Positions 25,270-38,383 of a stretch of 64,000 nt of DNA are shown here, one piece after another; positions within the stretch are counted from its first letter, which is position 1; each line of letters starts with the position of its first letter. A program made the position numbers and the translations under genes. The notes below the pieces were generated by a model. It made no database searches and was not told the origin of the DNA. It was given only the letters and a program-made list of their open reading frames with translations. The stretch lies in assembly GCA_050084985.1 (NCBI GenBank), contig JBITNC010000001.1:107074001-107138000 (forward strand). Reading direction: 5' to 3'. Origin of the DNA: Nageia nagi (lineage: Eukaryota > Pinophyta).

Positions 25270-26060
25270 CTAATACTAGTATGTTGGGCATGATTATTGT
25301 AAATGAGGATCATTACAAGCTATACACCAATATGCACTTTTAAGGTTCAACACGTTGAGTGATAAATGTACTTGGTCCTCTACCTTCTTCATATATGTTA
25401 ATATTTTTTCCTTCATTGCATAAAGAAATATCCTCTATTACCCTTCATTGAACCTAGGATTGTGCTTTAGGTTAATGGCTTGCTTAGCCATACTTCTAAG
25501 AAATAGGTATATTGGTTTTCAAAAGGGCTAATTGTGTTCCTTGAGCTAATAGATGATTAAGTGGCCTTGTTGCTCTATGGTTTCCCATAAATGAGTGAAG
25601 TACTTTAGATATCTCAATAAGATGAGGAGTAGATGAAGTTAGCAATGTTTAATTTTCTTAGGAAACTTAACATATAGTGTAAAAGGGGAAGTTAACATAC
25701 TTAAAAGTTTCCTAATAGTGATAAGCAATGCCTTATCTACTACCACAACTTGGAATACCTTAAGGAAGGTTATTTCTCTAGACATCTCAATCTTCAAAGC
25801 CAAGTCAGGTTAAAATACCCTTAAGAAATAAATGTACATAATTGATATTAGGGGTTTTACTTGAGGTAGGATTCTCCTCTAAGTATTTCCAAAAAAATAT
25901 TAAAATCCATGATAGAATATTGTGCATGTCTCTTGATCATGGTAAAAAATCCATTTGGTACATATTTGTACTAGTCTACTATTTTTCCTTTGAAGGATTT
26001 TGCTAGCAATATTAACATCATATTTTCTTTAGAAATATTATATATTTACTGATCACAATC
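25270..26060 (-). pseudogene. Gag of the minus-strand gypsy copy
   Basis: Near 26030-25960 the frame reads MMLILLAKSFKGKIVD*YKY, resembling the gag core. Near 25345-25270 YWCIACNDPHLQ*SCPTY is a C-x2-C-x3-H-x4-C zinc-knuckle pattern. The intervening part is heavily shifted. It is placed upstream of the protease, as expected. Confidence 0.5.
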
Positions 26061-26459
26061 CAATTAAGATTAAAAGTCATCTTCTTGGTACCATTATAGA
26101 TTGGGAGAGACTTTAAGGCATTGTATGGAATAGTTTTTAGATTGGTCATATTCAATAGACTTGGTATATTTTACATGGGTTAAATTTGGGTTGCTTATTG
26201 TTCATACATTATAGCTACCAAATTGGAGGATGAAATAAAGGTTCAAGTGAGTGGATTTCTTAAACTATGATGTCATTCAAATACTTAGTCCTTTTGATAT
26301 TTTTCTTCCCTTTTAGGTTGACTTTATAAAATTTAGGAAGATCGTTACTTACCTTAGCCTAATATCTTGTGAACATGAACTCAAATTAAACTTTGGCAAA
26401 ATTTCTATATCACTAATGAATTCTTTCCCAAATTTGGTTGCATTGGAGATAGTAATAAT

Positions 26460-27137
26460 GAACAAAACTAACTATAAATGTTTCATATGCTTTAGAAAAT
26501 TTTGAATATGATAAACTAGTAATGCTTGAGAATAATAAAAGTTCATTTTATGAAGCAACTACAAAGGAGAATCTTGAGTATATTGATGATATATGTATGC
26601 ATCTTGATGACATATGTACTAGTGTAGATGCATTTACCACTTTTAAGGAGAACCTTACTCTTATTTATTAATAACTTCATGAGATTCTTATTAAGGAGCT
26701 AGTTTCTTTGAGTTTAGAGGAGCATGTTGTAAAGTGTGAGGCCCTTCCTCTCACTTGTATTAGAGTAGATGATGTGGATCTAGTTTCTTCAAGTTTAGTG
26801 TGAGGATATTCCTCTCGAATATATTAGTGTGGACATGGTGCAATAGTAGGATTTCATGGAATAATCATGATAGGATTTTAGATCATCACAACAACATAGT
26901 GGTTTCTTTATTGAATCTTTTGTATCATTCTTTTTATTTCCCACCCCTTAATAGTAGCATCATTACTTTTATGGGATTGTAATACACATATGGAAACCTA
27001 TTCATTTTTGGTGAGTTGTTGGCTACTTTGGTTAAGTTGGATTCCTTGGTTCTATACTCTCTTTATTGTTCATGAATGGATTGTATTTTGTAATTTTTAC
27101 AAGATTTGAGATTAAATCTTGTTTAAGGGGATGGAAA
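26460..27137 (+). pseudogene. Remnant of an element internal region before the 344-bp LTR
   Basis: The plus-strand frame near 26520-26780 reads MLENNKSSFYEATTKENLEY and continues acidic (IDDICMHLDDIC). I recognise no domain. A purine-rich tract TTAAGGGGATGGAAA (27123-27137) ends the region directly before the LTR. Confidence 0.35.
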
Positions 27138-27481
27138 TGTTATGATCATGTAACATGTTATTAATGTTATATTTGTATTTATTCCACATGTATTAGAATT
27201 GGAAGGTCAACGGTAACAAAGGGATATATATATATATATGAGGCCTTCCATATTGTAATTCATCCAAGGAATAAAATAATATTTTGAAGAGAGAATTTAT
27301 TCTCTAGGAGTTTCCCCCCTCAAAGTGGGAAATGTTGTTCTATTATGTAGTATTATATTATAGTTATTTATTATTAAGTGGTTTTATATTATTGAGTGGT
27401 TTGTGCAATTAAGGTATTTTGGAATAATTTTGTATGAATATTATTAAAAAATCCTTTATTTGAAATATCAGGTTCCTAACA
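27138..27481 (+). mobile_element. LTR, 344 bp, 3' end of a plus-strand retroelement
   Basis: It runs from TGTTATGATCATG to CCTAACA and is preceded by a polypurine tract, so it is the 3' LTR. Inside are a TA-rich promoter box GATATATATATATATATGAGG near 27222 and AATAAAATAAT near 27271. Length and TG...CA ends fit a copia element. No 5' partner was found. Confidence 0.6.
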
Positions 27482-29300
27482 TATTTTCTTATATTTCATA
27501 AGATATTGTATAGATTCATTCCTCAAAGTCCCAATAAACTCAAGAATTTTGGTTTCATCACTAATCCCATTTCTTTTAGACCTTTCATTATCCAATATAA
27601 ACAACTTTTCTTTAGCATCTTGGGTTTCCTTTAAAAAAAATAAATTAGATAGAATTGAGGGAATATACTTATTTTTGGTAGCCATCCTTTATCATTAGGT
27701 ATCACCAAGATTTCATCATTAGTTCTTTAATTAGTGTTGTGCTATTTCTCTTCATTAATAATATCAATTTCCCTTTCTAGTGGTTCTATATGAATGTTCA
27801 AGTATTATTCTCCAATAAATTTAAATATATCTTTGAAGTGAGAATCATCATAGGTTTCTATTGCAAGGGGTAATTCTTCACTTATTTAGGTGCTAGATTA
27901 TGGAATATTCATTTTGATGTTATGTTTCTTCCATCTTATATTTCTCAAGTTACGAAACTTCCTAACAGGTGGGGATAATTCATATATGTATGGAGGAATC
28001 TATGTTAATTTATAGTAATTCATGAATGTCATATATTCTAAGGTATTATTACTTAGGTAATTAGGGATTTTATTTATTATCATTCTAATGATTCAAGAAT
28101 ATTCATCTCTAACTATTGATTTCTAATTCTATTATTTAACTTTTAATAATATTCAATATCTTCATTTTCAATTTAGATGTTTCTTGAGGTCCTTGATAAT
28201 TTTATGGGGAAGGATTTCTTTTATCATTCATTAATTTTGGGTTGGGTTAAGGGTTTTCTTGGTTTAATCTTGTTCTTACTTCTACCATTGTATCTATTAT
28301 GTAGCTATCCTTTTTCTCCTTATCAATTTAGTTCTTCTCTACTTTGGATATTTGCTTTGTCTCTTCTCTACTCTCTTCTTTCTTACTTCCTTGTCTTATC
28401 CTCACTCCTATCTCAAACTTTTCCTCTACTTCTTCTATTTCTATTGAAAATGTAGGACCTTGCTCTATTTCTACTATTTTTTCATTTCCTTAAGGTTTGG
28501 ATTCTTCTCATATGATATTAGGAGACTTATATATTATTTCCTCTTCATATAAATCTTCCATATTATTTTTAAAATTCTTAAATCCAATAGCAATTAGTTG
28601 ATCATTTTCTTGATATGCTTTTGTAAGACTTGTCTTTACATATTTAACCCTTTATAGAATTCCTTTTAAAATATCATGAACCTCTACTTCCACCTTAATC
28701 TCTTTTTATTCACCAATAGAACTATAACATCCTCAGTCTTGAAAAATTATTTAAAGTTTAGGATTCCTCTAAAGGGTAGCAAAGGAAATTGCACCAAGGG
28801 TCCTAGCAACTTCATTTATATCTACATCTATTTTTTACTCCTTATCTCCTAAATCTTGGTTTCCTATTGACTCTACCCCATGTGGAGTATCCCCTTATTC
28901 TCCCTCTTTGCTCATTACACTCTCAATTAGAAATCTATAATGGTTTTGATCATATTCTATAGTGGTATAATTGGTGAGCCTATAAAAGGTCCAAATAGAT
29001 TCTCAACACTTTTTTTGATTTTCTTTTCTTTTTGATACATAGTATTTTCTTCTTTTCTTTCTTCCTGGTCTTGACTTATTTATCCTCTAGTCTCTTTTTC
29101 TCTATTTATCCCTTATCTCCTTCAAAACTCATTTCTTTCTTCCATTGGTACCTCCCAAGAAAAGTCTTCCATTATTGTCAAAGTTCCTTCCTCTACCAAG
29201 GGTTCCCATGTTGCCTCTTCATCATCTATAACCAAATATTGTCTCTTATTTTCTCTTTCTCATAGTCATTTTTCTTATAACAAATTCTATTATTTGATTT
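27482..29300 (-). pseudogene. Charged, unrecognised reading frame (decayed)
   Basis: On the minus strand several long protein-like blocks appear: KSRPGRKKRRKYYVSKRKEN near 29060, YRFLIESVMSKEGE near 28940, KAYQENDQLIAIGFKNFKNN near 28620-28560, and a Glu/Lys/Arg-rich part (EIEEVEEKFEIGVRIRQGSK) near 28440-28390. A final open frame lies at 27685-27476. No domain is recognised. The Leu/Ser-rich plus-strand frames here are its antisense shadows. It could be an extra frame of the neighbouring minus-strand gypsy copy or a different element. Confidence 0.4.
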
Positions 29301-30428
29301 CATTATCTCTTTCTTTTAGTCTTCACTTCATCTCATTCCCTTATTCCCTCTTCCTATCATCACTTCTTACCATCTCTTCACAAATGTTTACTCTTCTATT
29401 ATACTATACTCTATTTTGTTGCTTCCTCAACCTAATCTTGATTTTATTAGCTAATCTATGAATTGTTCTAGCCTTTAACCCTACTGTATTGTAATGCCTT
29501 TTTCTTTATCCTTAATTAATTTTCATTCTCCATGAATATACCCCAACCCCCTTAATTATTCCCCCATTTTACAAGTAGGAAAGAGTGTTAGGGACTACTA
29601 CTTGCTCAATCAAATATTGTTTACACAATCGAGATAAGTTTTCCAATAAAATACTCCATTGTACTCTAAAGAATTTTTCCTTTCCTGCAACCCAAGATAC
29701 TCAATCTTATAAAGAGAAATCAATGGTTTAATTATATAAGGTGTTATATATCCATTCATAAACCTTTTTATCCCATATCAATTATGATATTATCAATGGA
29801 ATCAACTTATATTTAGACCACTTTACTTCAAGTATTTCAACTTTGGTATTAAACTTGGATTTCTTGGTGAACTAGTGGTACAAGATATCTAGGAATTTTT
29901 CCTTGAAGTATTCATAACTTTCATCCCCTAATACATGTGTTAATATTATCCTTGTTAAAAAACCTTTCTATTAGATTAAAAGGTTCTCTTTAGGGTATTC
30001 ATTTCAACATTACATGGAAATTCTACTTCTCTATTTGTAAGTATTCTAGCAAGGAATTGTTGACCAAATGTTCTATGACTTAATTAATGTCAGTTATTAA
30101 GGTTATTATGCATAAATAAGAAGAAATATTTTGATGATTGAAATAACAATTGGAATAATTAAACTAAGAACAATAAAAAATGAGTAATAAAATGAATTTT
30201 TAAAGTATAGGGTTATTTTTATTAAAATTGAGAATTCATTATAAAATATAAAATATTTTGACATATGTATTATGTAGACTCTAAATTATGATTTAATGAA
30301 ATAAATACAACAAACATAAATCTACAATATAGAATCCAAATCAATTCTCAAGGCTATAAACAAAATCAAGAAAGTGTGCACCCAATATGAGAAGCAAGAA
30401 ATCCTCAAAGATATGGCATTATTATAAA
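29301..30428. other. No recognised feature
   Basis: AT-rich with pyrimidine-rich stretches on the plus strand. No convincing frame or repeat was seen. Confidence 0.4.
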
Positions 30429-30433
30429 GAGGA

Positions 30434-31736
30434 TGTGATGATCCCAAATTGGAAGATCATGCTCAAACATGCCCAACATCTAGCTAACTAAATTACAAAA
30501 ATAAGTCATAAATGCTCATTAATACCCAACATTGCACTTATGGAGCAAAATAAGAATTTAACAATAAAATAATCTCTCTAGATGCAACAATCAAGCATAA
30601 GAGAATAGTTAGAACAAAATGATCAAAATAATGTAATTGTATTGATATACCAATTAGAGTGGTACAATTATAGAAATATATATTTGGTACCTAAGAAGCT
30701 TACATGAAGGTTTCCTCTAATAGGGTTCTTTTGGATGGATCTAAGGCCTCACCAATCACAATAATAGTAGGGTCCAACCTAGGGCTTTCCTACCTCTATG
30801 TGATAGAACTAATAGTGTTCCTCTTCTAAATTATTAGAATAAGCTCAAGGCTAGCCTTCTATCACTCTAACACCTTAAATGCAAACTTGCCAATACAAGT
30901 TGCAAAGATAGAGGTCTCACACTCAATCTAATAAAAGGGGGATTTAATCAACCATTCATCATATCTCATAATGTCCATGAGTTATCCTTCTATAGAAAAG
31001 TTAGTCTATATTCTAATCTTACATTGAGATGATATAACAGTGGAGATATATGATCCATGTTCTCTTGATGATAACATCTAATATGTAGAGCCTTTGGATA
31101 GATGATATCACATCCAAGGGTCTAGAAATAAGGTTTTGGGTTAATGGGGCTTCTAATACATCTTGAAGTATATTTCATGCATCCAAATAGCCATAGAGGG
31201 TGACAAGGAGCCTTGGTATTCCCAATCCTTGAACATGGAAGTTAATTCTTCTTTAAATACCCAATTTCCAAGTGTGGGATCCAAAAACTATCTTGAGATA
31301 CCAAATTCCTCTTTAGAAGTACCATGTTCAATTTTAGGTATCCTTGAGATGCCTTGAAATAAATGTAATCACCAAGGTGGATGCTCTACCATGAAGAGGG
31401 GAGAATTAATGATATCAGAAGAATCTAATGACAATATTACATTTATCAAGGCTAGAAATATGCAAAGCCTCTTTTTGGAAGACTAATATTACATTTACAA
31501 ATATAATTGCCTTGGTATCATTAATAAACACTATTGGCATAATTAGGCACTCAACTATACATCATGAATAAAAAAAATGGACATCATTACATAATTAGAA
31601 CATCTAACTAAGTCTCTAAGTATAACTTACAATAATTACCTAAAACTAAAAAAATAAGACAAAATCACACCTAAGCTAATGTACCCATTTATCAAAGATG
31701 AAATGGTGAAAAAACCATAAAAATGGGGACATTACA
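30434..31736 (-). mobile_element. 3' LTR of the outer element
   Basis: Begins TGTGATGATCCCAAATTGG and ends GGGGACATTACA on the plus strand, about 1.3 kb. It matches the right LTR along its length with many transitions. Confidence 0.88.
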
Positions 31737-31750
31737 AGTCTTCCCTTCCC
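31737..31750 (-). other. Polypurine tract of the outer element
   Basis: The minus strand reads GGGAAGGGAAGACT immediately before the LTR start TGTAATGTCCCC. This is the expected place for the plus-strand primer. Confidence 0.75.
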
Positions 31751-31976
31751 AAATCACTTGTTGCCAAGCAATTTAGAGCATCCATATTTGTAGAAAAGTC
31801 TTCTTGATCCTTTTCTCCTTCATTATGATTAATCCAAGAATGAACAAACTCTAGCTTATTTAATCCAAGCATGTTATCTTTCATGTACAAGTCACGATCT
31901 TAAGCAACTACAAAAAATTATCCCAACCCAAACTCAACACCCTTGATGATGATCTTTTTTCCATTGAAAAACAAGC

Positions 31977-32320
31977 TCACCTCTTATGGCTAGAAGTTTT
32001 TTTTTTTTTTTTAGTTTCACCTACAGGGTACATCCATTGTACTCCAAGTATTAATTGTTGAAATTCATCTTGAGGGAACATATAAAATTCATCTTTGATG
32101 ATGGAGTTTTCCATTTTGATGCTTAGTCTCATTTTCCTATTACATAACATGTAGTGACCATTAGTCTTAGTGATATATAGCACATCCACCACCATTTTTT
32201 AGAGGTTATTTATTATTATAAAGCCTAAATAAATGAATCTTCTTATGGATCCATTATCAATCATGGTGATAACCTCTTCTCCTACTACCTCTCCCTTAAT
32301 CCTGATAGAATGGTAATGCA
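31977..32320 (-). pseudogene. Gypsy-type aspartic protease of the outer element
   Basis: Reads GEVVGEEVITMIDNGSIRRF near 32310-32250, then an open frame (32195-31977) with MVVDVLYITKTNGHYMLCNR and DEFQQLILGVQWMYPVGE. The D-x-G-S active-site loop is present as IDNGS, and ILGVQW...GE is the usual C-terminal end of this protease. RT should follow but the polypurine tract comes within 230 bases, so the pol region is absent. Confidence 0.72.
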
Positions 32321-34031
32321 GAGCTAAGCTAGATTTCCCTTCTATAATTCATATATCTATAATAATTCCTAAAAAACATTTCTCATTTATTATGCATTGA
32401 GTTTTTATGGTGCCCATTTATCTCTAAAATCTTCATCAATCATTAAGGTTCTTTTTTGGGATTAAACTTTCATGCCATTGGTTGTGGTGAGAGTCTTATT
32501 ATTCCTATTGGGCATTTGGATATATCTCCCTTAATGCTTCCAAGGCATTCTCTTCCTCTTCCTTGGTTACTTTAATTAATTCAAAAAATCTTAATGCCTC
32601 TTTTACATCTTATGGAGGGGTTCAGCATACCTAAAATAGCTTATGCATAGATGAGGTAAGTGAAGTGGTTTAAAGGATGTCTTATTATCTATCCATTTAT
32701 CTATTCTCCTACCCACATTTGCATTCCTTTTAATGAACCCTTACTTTATGGTTGTAAGAGAGTATACGTTTCTCACTTCTCAAATAGTTTGAGTATACCT
32801 TTCTCAATTTTAGTGTTGAGTATACCTAAAATAGCTTATAAACATATGATGTAAGTGAAGTGGTGTAAGGGATGTCTTCTTGTCTATCCATTTATCTCTT
32901 CTCCTTCCTACATTTCCATTCCTTTTGATGAACCCTTCCCACATTTTCCCAAAAATAAACTTTAAACAAATATGTGTCTTCTCCAAGTTCAACATTCATA
33001 CACAAATCTAAAATGATGCAGTCTATTCCCAACTCCAATAGCTAGCAAAATTTCTTAGATGTTCAACCTTAAATGGATTAATTTTTACAAACTCATAGCA
33101 AATGGAGCCTCTTATACACCCAAATTCCCACTATGAGCTATTAGGTTCTAGAAATATCAACAAAATTATCCCTCTTCTCCTTCTAAGCCTTCACTATGCA
33201 GATACCATGATGAAAAATAGTTAATATTAGGTACAAATTGACTCTCCTTATGTCCAATGTCCTCCTTGTAGTGAATCCACTCTTAGAATTCCTTAGCAAC
33301 CTTTTGATAAAAATATCAAATATCTCTACAAAAACTCTTATATATCAATCTGTATGATGAAATTTGTGTAATATCTATAATTGGATGTTACTAGTGATGG
33401 AAAAACTACTCATAATTTGCCTCAATAAGCCAAAATCTTCTTCAAAATATATTTAGAATTCAGAAAAGTTCCTAAAGCTCTTCTAGAGTACTAATGTTTA
33501 CCTTATAATGGCCATAGAATGCTATATGAATCTCTAAATAGATCTCAATACACCATGTCTACTTTAGATTGGCTTCAAAATTTAAATCAATCCTTAGAAA
33601 TACCCTTAGTATGCCAACATCTAGTTCCAAATTATCTCAAATATATAATGGACCTCTAATCTTGTCCTAGTATTCCAATGTTTACATCAAAATAGAAATT
33701 TAACCTTATATCTAGGCCTTTTCAACCCAAATGAACCACTTCTTGGCTCTTCAAACCTTATATTTAAGAAATGAACCTCAAGTTTATGAAAAAATTAGAA
33801 ATTTTACAAAACTAATTACTCACCAAGTTAGAAAAAACCTCTTTGAATCTCAAAAAATTGAATTTTTACTCAATATAGGACCAAAAAAATGCCAAAAGGG
33901 TGATATATATTCCTAATACCTCTAATTCCGTACTCCTACTGTCCAGATCTAGTAATTTCACATTCAAACCTTAATGTTTGCTTCCTAGGGATATAATTCT
34001 TCATATCTTAGCAAATTTTTGAAACTACCAC
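32321..34031 (-). pseudogene. Remainder of the outer element's internal region (gag side)
   Basis: Coding on the minus strand is too worn for a firm gag call. It includes a tandem duplication at 32620-32945. It continues across the inner insertion at 40143-40468, next to the PBS. Confidence 0.4.
32620..32945. repeat. Tandem duplication inside the outer element
   Basis: CATACCTAAAATAGCTTATG at about 32629 and TATACCTAAAATAGCTTATA at about 32819 start two copies of roughly 130 bases. Both run through AAGTGAAGTGGT.TAA and TCTATCCATTTATCT to TTTTGATGAACCC or TTTTAATGAACCC. The offset is about 190 bases. Confidence 0.75.
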
Positions 34032-34036
34032 TATGA

Positions 34037-35424
34037 TGTAATGTCCCCAATTTATAAATTACTACTCATTTTTGGTTTAAAAGAGATTATATCTTTTACA
34101 AGACAAAAAATGATGTTTTACCACCTAGATTAGGAATAGGATCACATGTCAATCTTTTTGATAGGTTACATAACTAGATTTGGTTAAGAAACAAAGGAGT
34201 TATGGCATTTTTAAGTTAAGAGTAATTTTCTATATATTTAGGGGTAAATGAGTATTCTAATGCTAATAATTATGTAATGATAATACCAAGGTAATTATTA
34301 AATGCAAATTCAATATTAATCACCTAAATTAAGGACATTGCACATAAGGATCCATGATGGACATAAATTGGTATTTAATAGGCTGTAATTACTATCTAGC
34401 CCCTATTTTAGATTCTTAAGGTAGAGAAACATGATTACTATGGAATAACACTTACTATGAAGCATTAGAGGACTTAAAAAAGCTAACATTGGCACTCATA
34501 GTCCTTGTATGTGATTCTCTCATCTCGAGGCATCTCAATCATGTACGTGAGATAAGTTAGCACACAAATCAACCTTGAACACCATTGGATGAAATTACAT
34601 CAATCCCAATACATGATTAGAATATTAAGCTACCTATATAAGGATTATTTATTGAATATAAATGTATGTATGTGATTGGAATTATTCTTCTTCTAATGGT
34701 TAGGGTTGCACCTTTCCTAGATATACATCAATGGCATGAAGAGATTGAAGTTCGAAATAGCTTCAAGTTTATGTGAAATATTCTTGAGGGTTAGCAAACC
34801 TCAAGATTATATCTAGCTATTCAAGGGGTATTGTCATTCACCTTATATTATTAAAATAATGCTATTAGATCTATGATATTTCACCATAACTACTAAAGGA
34901 GGAAGCCCTAGTGAAAGCCTTGCCATACTATAGGTATATTTCCCCTAGAACACTAGTCTACACTAAATTGTCATTGTAATTAAGGTTACTATAGTTTTAT
35001 TCTTAGAATACAATTAATTTGGCCATTACATTATTATTTTCATATCATTTCATGGTATTTATTTCTTTATGCTTTGATGTGGGATACTAAGTACATAATT
35101 GAGTTATTGGTATTCATAAGTATGGCTTCATCCTATCTGTGTTGTATATATTTACATATTATTGTTGAGATATTGCTCATATTTCTATATGTTGAGGATA
35201 ATTTATGTAATTGAGCTATTAGTATTGATACATTGGCATAATTTAGATGTTTTTTTATAAAATCTAGTGTTTGAGATATGATATCTCACTCCTAGGGTAA
35301 TTTTGGCATATTTTCATATTTAATTTGTTCTTAAAATGAGTAGTTACATCACTTTTAGATTTTATTATAATTTTAGGAGAAAGAGTTGTGTAAAATTAGA
35401 TGACCCATAGTTATTATTATTATA
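34037..35424 (+). mobile_element. 5' LTR of the inner element
   Basis: Starts TGTAATGTCCCCAATTTAT and ends TTATTATTATA. A promoter-like box CCTATATAAGG lies near 34632-34643. It shares its first 12 bases with the outer element's LTR, so the two elements are related. Confidence 0.85.
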
Positions 35425-35425
35425 G

Positions 35426-35438
35426 TGGTATCATAGCC
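35426..35438 (+). other. Primer-binding site of the inner element
   Basis: TGGTATCATAGCC, one base different from the initiator tRNA-Met type TGGTATCAGAGCC, one base after the LTR. Confidence 0.8.
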
Positions 35439-36057
35439 TTGATCTTGCCATCCTAGTAGGTAAGAAACATCAAGAAGAATTTTGAAGGTATTTTTGAGGT
35501 TTCCTCTACATTTCAACATCACCCTAAGGAGGATGTTGAATATTTTGAGGTATATTTTATATTCTAAGCCATACATTGACATCATAAGGTATTACTATAG
35601 GTTAATGAACTATATTCTAAGGCTACCTTGAGCTACATGTGGCATACTACTAAAGGTATTTTTGGATTTTGATCTCCATCTTAAAACCATCTTGAGATGA
35701 ATGTGGTAACTTGGGGGTATGTTTTGAGGTGTATTTTATATTTTGTAACCATTTGAAGGAACACATTGGGATTTTAAAGGATTTTTAGGATCTTTACTAC
35801 ATTTTAAAGGCATAAAGGGAGATATTTGGCCATAAGCTCAACCTTTGGCAACCAAGCATCTAGATCTAACCCATGGACTAGTTCGTTTCACCATGGAGTA
35901 ACCTTGGAATTTTAGGTTTGAGAAATTAAATTTAGAATTTTTGTTGGTGGATATTTATTTATTTTTTATAAGTTATTTTATTGGATGGATAAGTTTTATG
36001 GGGATTAATTTTACTAACAAATCAAATTAGGGGGAATAAGTAGTTCTATTTGAAATT

Positions 36058-38383
36058 ATGGATGAAGAAAAGATAGAAAAGATGATTGATATTATTTACC
36101 AAATAGCGGCCACAAGGGGTATGAAATTACCCAATGATGCTTTTTCCCTCATTAAAGAACCAAGGATTACAAAATTAGAATAGCTACAAAGGGGGTACAA
36201 GAAAAAATTAGAAAATAATAAGAAGACTATAGACTTTAGGACATTTATGGACTTAAAGGTAAATAAGCATCTACTAAAAACCACCCACCACACTCATACT
36301 TTGAACTCAGCAAGAACAAAGCCATAGGATCAAGGAAAAAGTATACATATGCCACCACCATAGAATAAATAAGAGAATCAAGCACTTCTAAATGAGGACA
36401 GCTATCCCAAAGAGATCAAAACTGAATTGATAACTATGGATTCAACCAAGGTAGAGCCAACCAAAACTAAGATAGACCTCATAGTAGTAATATGGAAGGA
36501 ACATGTAGCACTCTTTAAGATAACTAAAATAGGTGTAGAATTATATACTATCAAGAATGAACTATAAATAAAGTGCCTATCACTCAAGGATAAATTGCAA
36601 ATGACAAAAATATAATTAGCATTCATTCAAAAACATAGAAAGGAGGCAAGGAGGGATTCAGGCAGGTTGATAGGGAAGAAATGAAAGTATAAAATATTGG
36701 AAGAAAATTATGATAATGTTTGTAAACTTTAGGAAGGAATTAAAGAGGAGAGTTTTGAATGAAAAGGGAAATATTAACTAGCATAAGTGATATTACAAAA
36801 AGCTACAACACTATAGCAACAAATGCAACATAAGCATAAAGCATTGGATATCATTAGAAGAATAAAAGGGGAAATATTTGCATGGGAAAGAAGTTTAAAC
36901 TAGCTCAGGTATCATTAGAAGAAGCTACCACACTGCAACAACAAGCATAGCAAAAAGAGGAATCAATGGAGGCAAAATTTACAACCACCATATGATAAAA
37001 GGAAAAAGAAATTGAAGCCTTACAAAAGGAAGTATCAAATCACCATGCAACCATCAATTTATAGAATATGGAAATATGTCAACTTCAATAAGAGTTATAA
37101 AAGGGATCTTAGTTGATTACACTAGCTCAAGGAAGGAAAAGAGCACTGGAAGAGCAAATTCATACACAATTACTCATAGTTGAACATACAACTATTGAAA
37201 TTTGGAAGCAACATGAATTGAAAATGAAAGATGAATAGGAAAAGCATGTTAAAAATCTACAAGGAATAACCCAACATAATGATCAAAAGGTAAATGATAT
37301 CAAGAGAAAATACAATGAAGAAATATTAAAACTCTCCAATAAGGTCATCATGCTAGATGAGATATCAGATAAGGCATTAAGGGATATGAATATATTGTTA
37401 TAAGAAATAGAGAAAAGCATGGAGTTTGCTAAGATAGAGAAGTAGTTAGCTAAAGAAAAGGCTCAAATAGAATCCATTTATCTTTAGGCCTAGTATCATG
37501 ATGTTCTAACTAAGAAAGCATGTTTGCAATCATAAATTCAATAATTAAGCAAATAATGGATCTCCAAAGAAGACTTGACACTGAATTGAAAAAATTATAT
37601 AGAAAAGTAACTTTGGTATCAAGTGACACTCCATAATATCAAGTAGGAATCAAATGAAGTTGTTATGAGAAATTCTCATTTAGAAGAAGTGGTCATTATT
37701 CTAAAAGAAGATAATGTTTATTTATCTTGATCATTAGATAAAGATCAAAATAATAAAGAGGACCTGATGGACATAAACATGAAGCTAAGCTATGGGATTT
37801 ATGATTGAAAGGTAGAGAGTAAAGGGAATATTGCTTTGTAAATATGGATTACATTTTATCACTTAAATTATGCCTTGAATCTCCAAACATATTTCTTGAA
37901 GAAAGAACACATACACATATTAAGGAATAAATTAATGTGGATAGAGCCAAAGAAAAGTATGATGGGGGTGAATATTATAAACAAAATTATGATATAGGAG
38001 ATGAAGGAGGATTGTAGATAAACATTTTGGTAAAGACTATTAGTACATACTTAGATATATCAAATACAATTATGCTCAACTTGAAGACTCAAAAGAAGCT
38101 TGAGCAGTCTACAAATGACTCATGGATTATCACATAAGGTTACCACTCAGTTGGGAATACTGCTTTCTCAAATGACCACTCTACTTCAAACTTGTGTTTT
38201 ATTATCTTAGAGGTACTTAAGCATATGGAGAATGTCAAAGATATAATTGAAATACATGGAGGAGAATTAGTATGGAATATTTACTTCAATCCTAATATTT
38301 TACATGCAGACATATTTTTACTTGAATCAAGGACATACAACATCATAAGTTATTTAGATAGAAACTTAAATGCATGGGAATAA
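36058..38383 (+). pseudogene. Long coiled-coil protein frame carried by the inner element (unknown family)
   Basis: A plausible start is the ATG at 36058 (MDEEKIEKMIDIIYQIAATR). The first block runs in frame 1 to about 36700, after which the reading changes frame. A long heptad-rich region follows at about 36850-37560, with EKEIEALQKEVSNHHATINL, QHELKMKDE and NDIKRKYNEEILKLSNKVI. The C-terminal part near 37850-38383 has LKLCLESPNIFLEERTHTH and ends with the open frame 38192-38383. Most stops are TAG or TAA at positions where Gln would suit the helix. No RT, protease or zinc knuckle is visible. It could be a divergent gag (often helical) or cargo. I do not recognise the family. Confidence 0.55.

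Larger units (their letters stand above)
22250..26300 (-). mobile_element. Ty3/gypsy element, second family, copy with order gag-PR-aRNH-RT-RNH
   Basis: From right to left: gag with a zinc knuckle, protease, an RNase H of the archaeal type, a pre-RT segment, RT, and classical RNase H. The copy is paralogous to the plus-strand element at 41956-55215. Both share the protease stretch FPNI...QDII...PPLF...LSR, the pre-RT block and the RNase H start S-K-Y-F-I. No LTR or integrase is confirmed for this copy. Confidence 0.7.

Noticed and set aside
28177-28455. 92-codon hydrophobic plus-strand frame that looks like a membrane protein
   Set aside because: It is the antisense of the Glu/Lys-rich minus-strand frame; its Leu/Ser richness follows from that.
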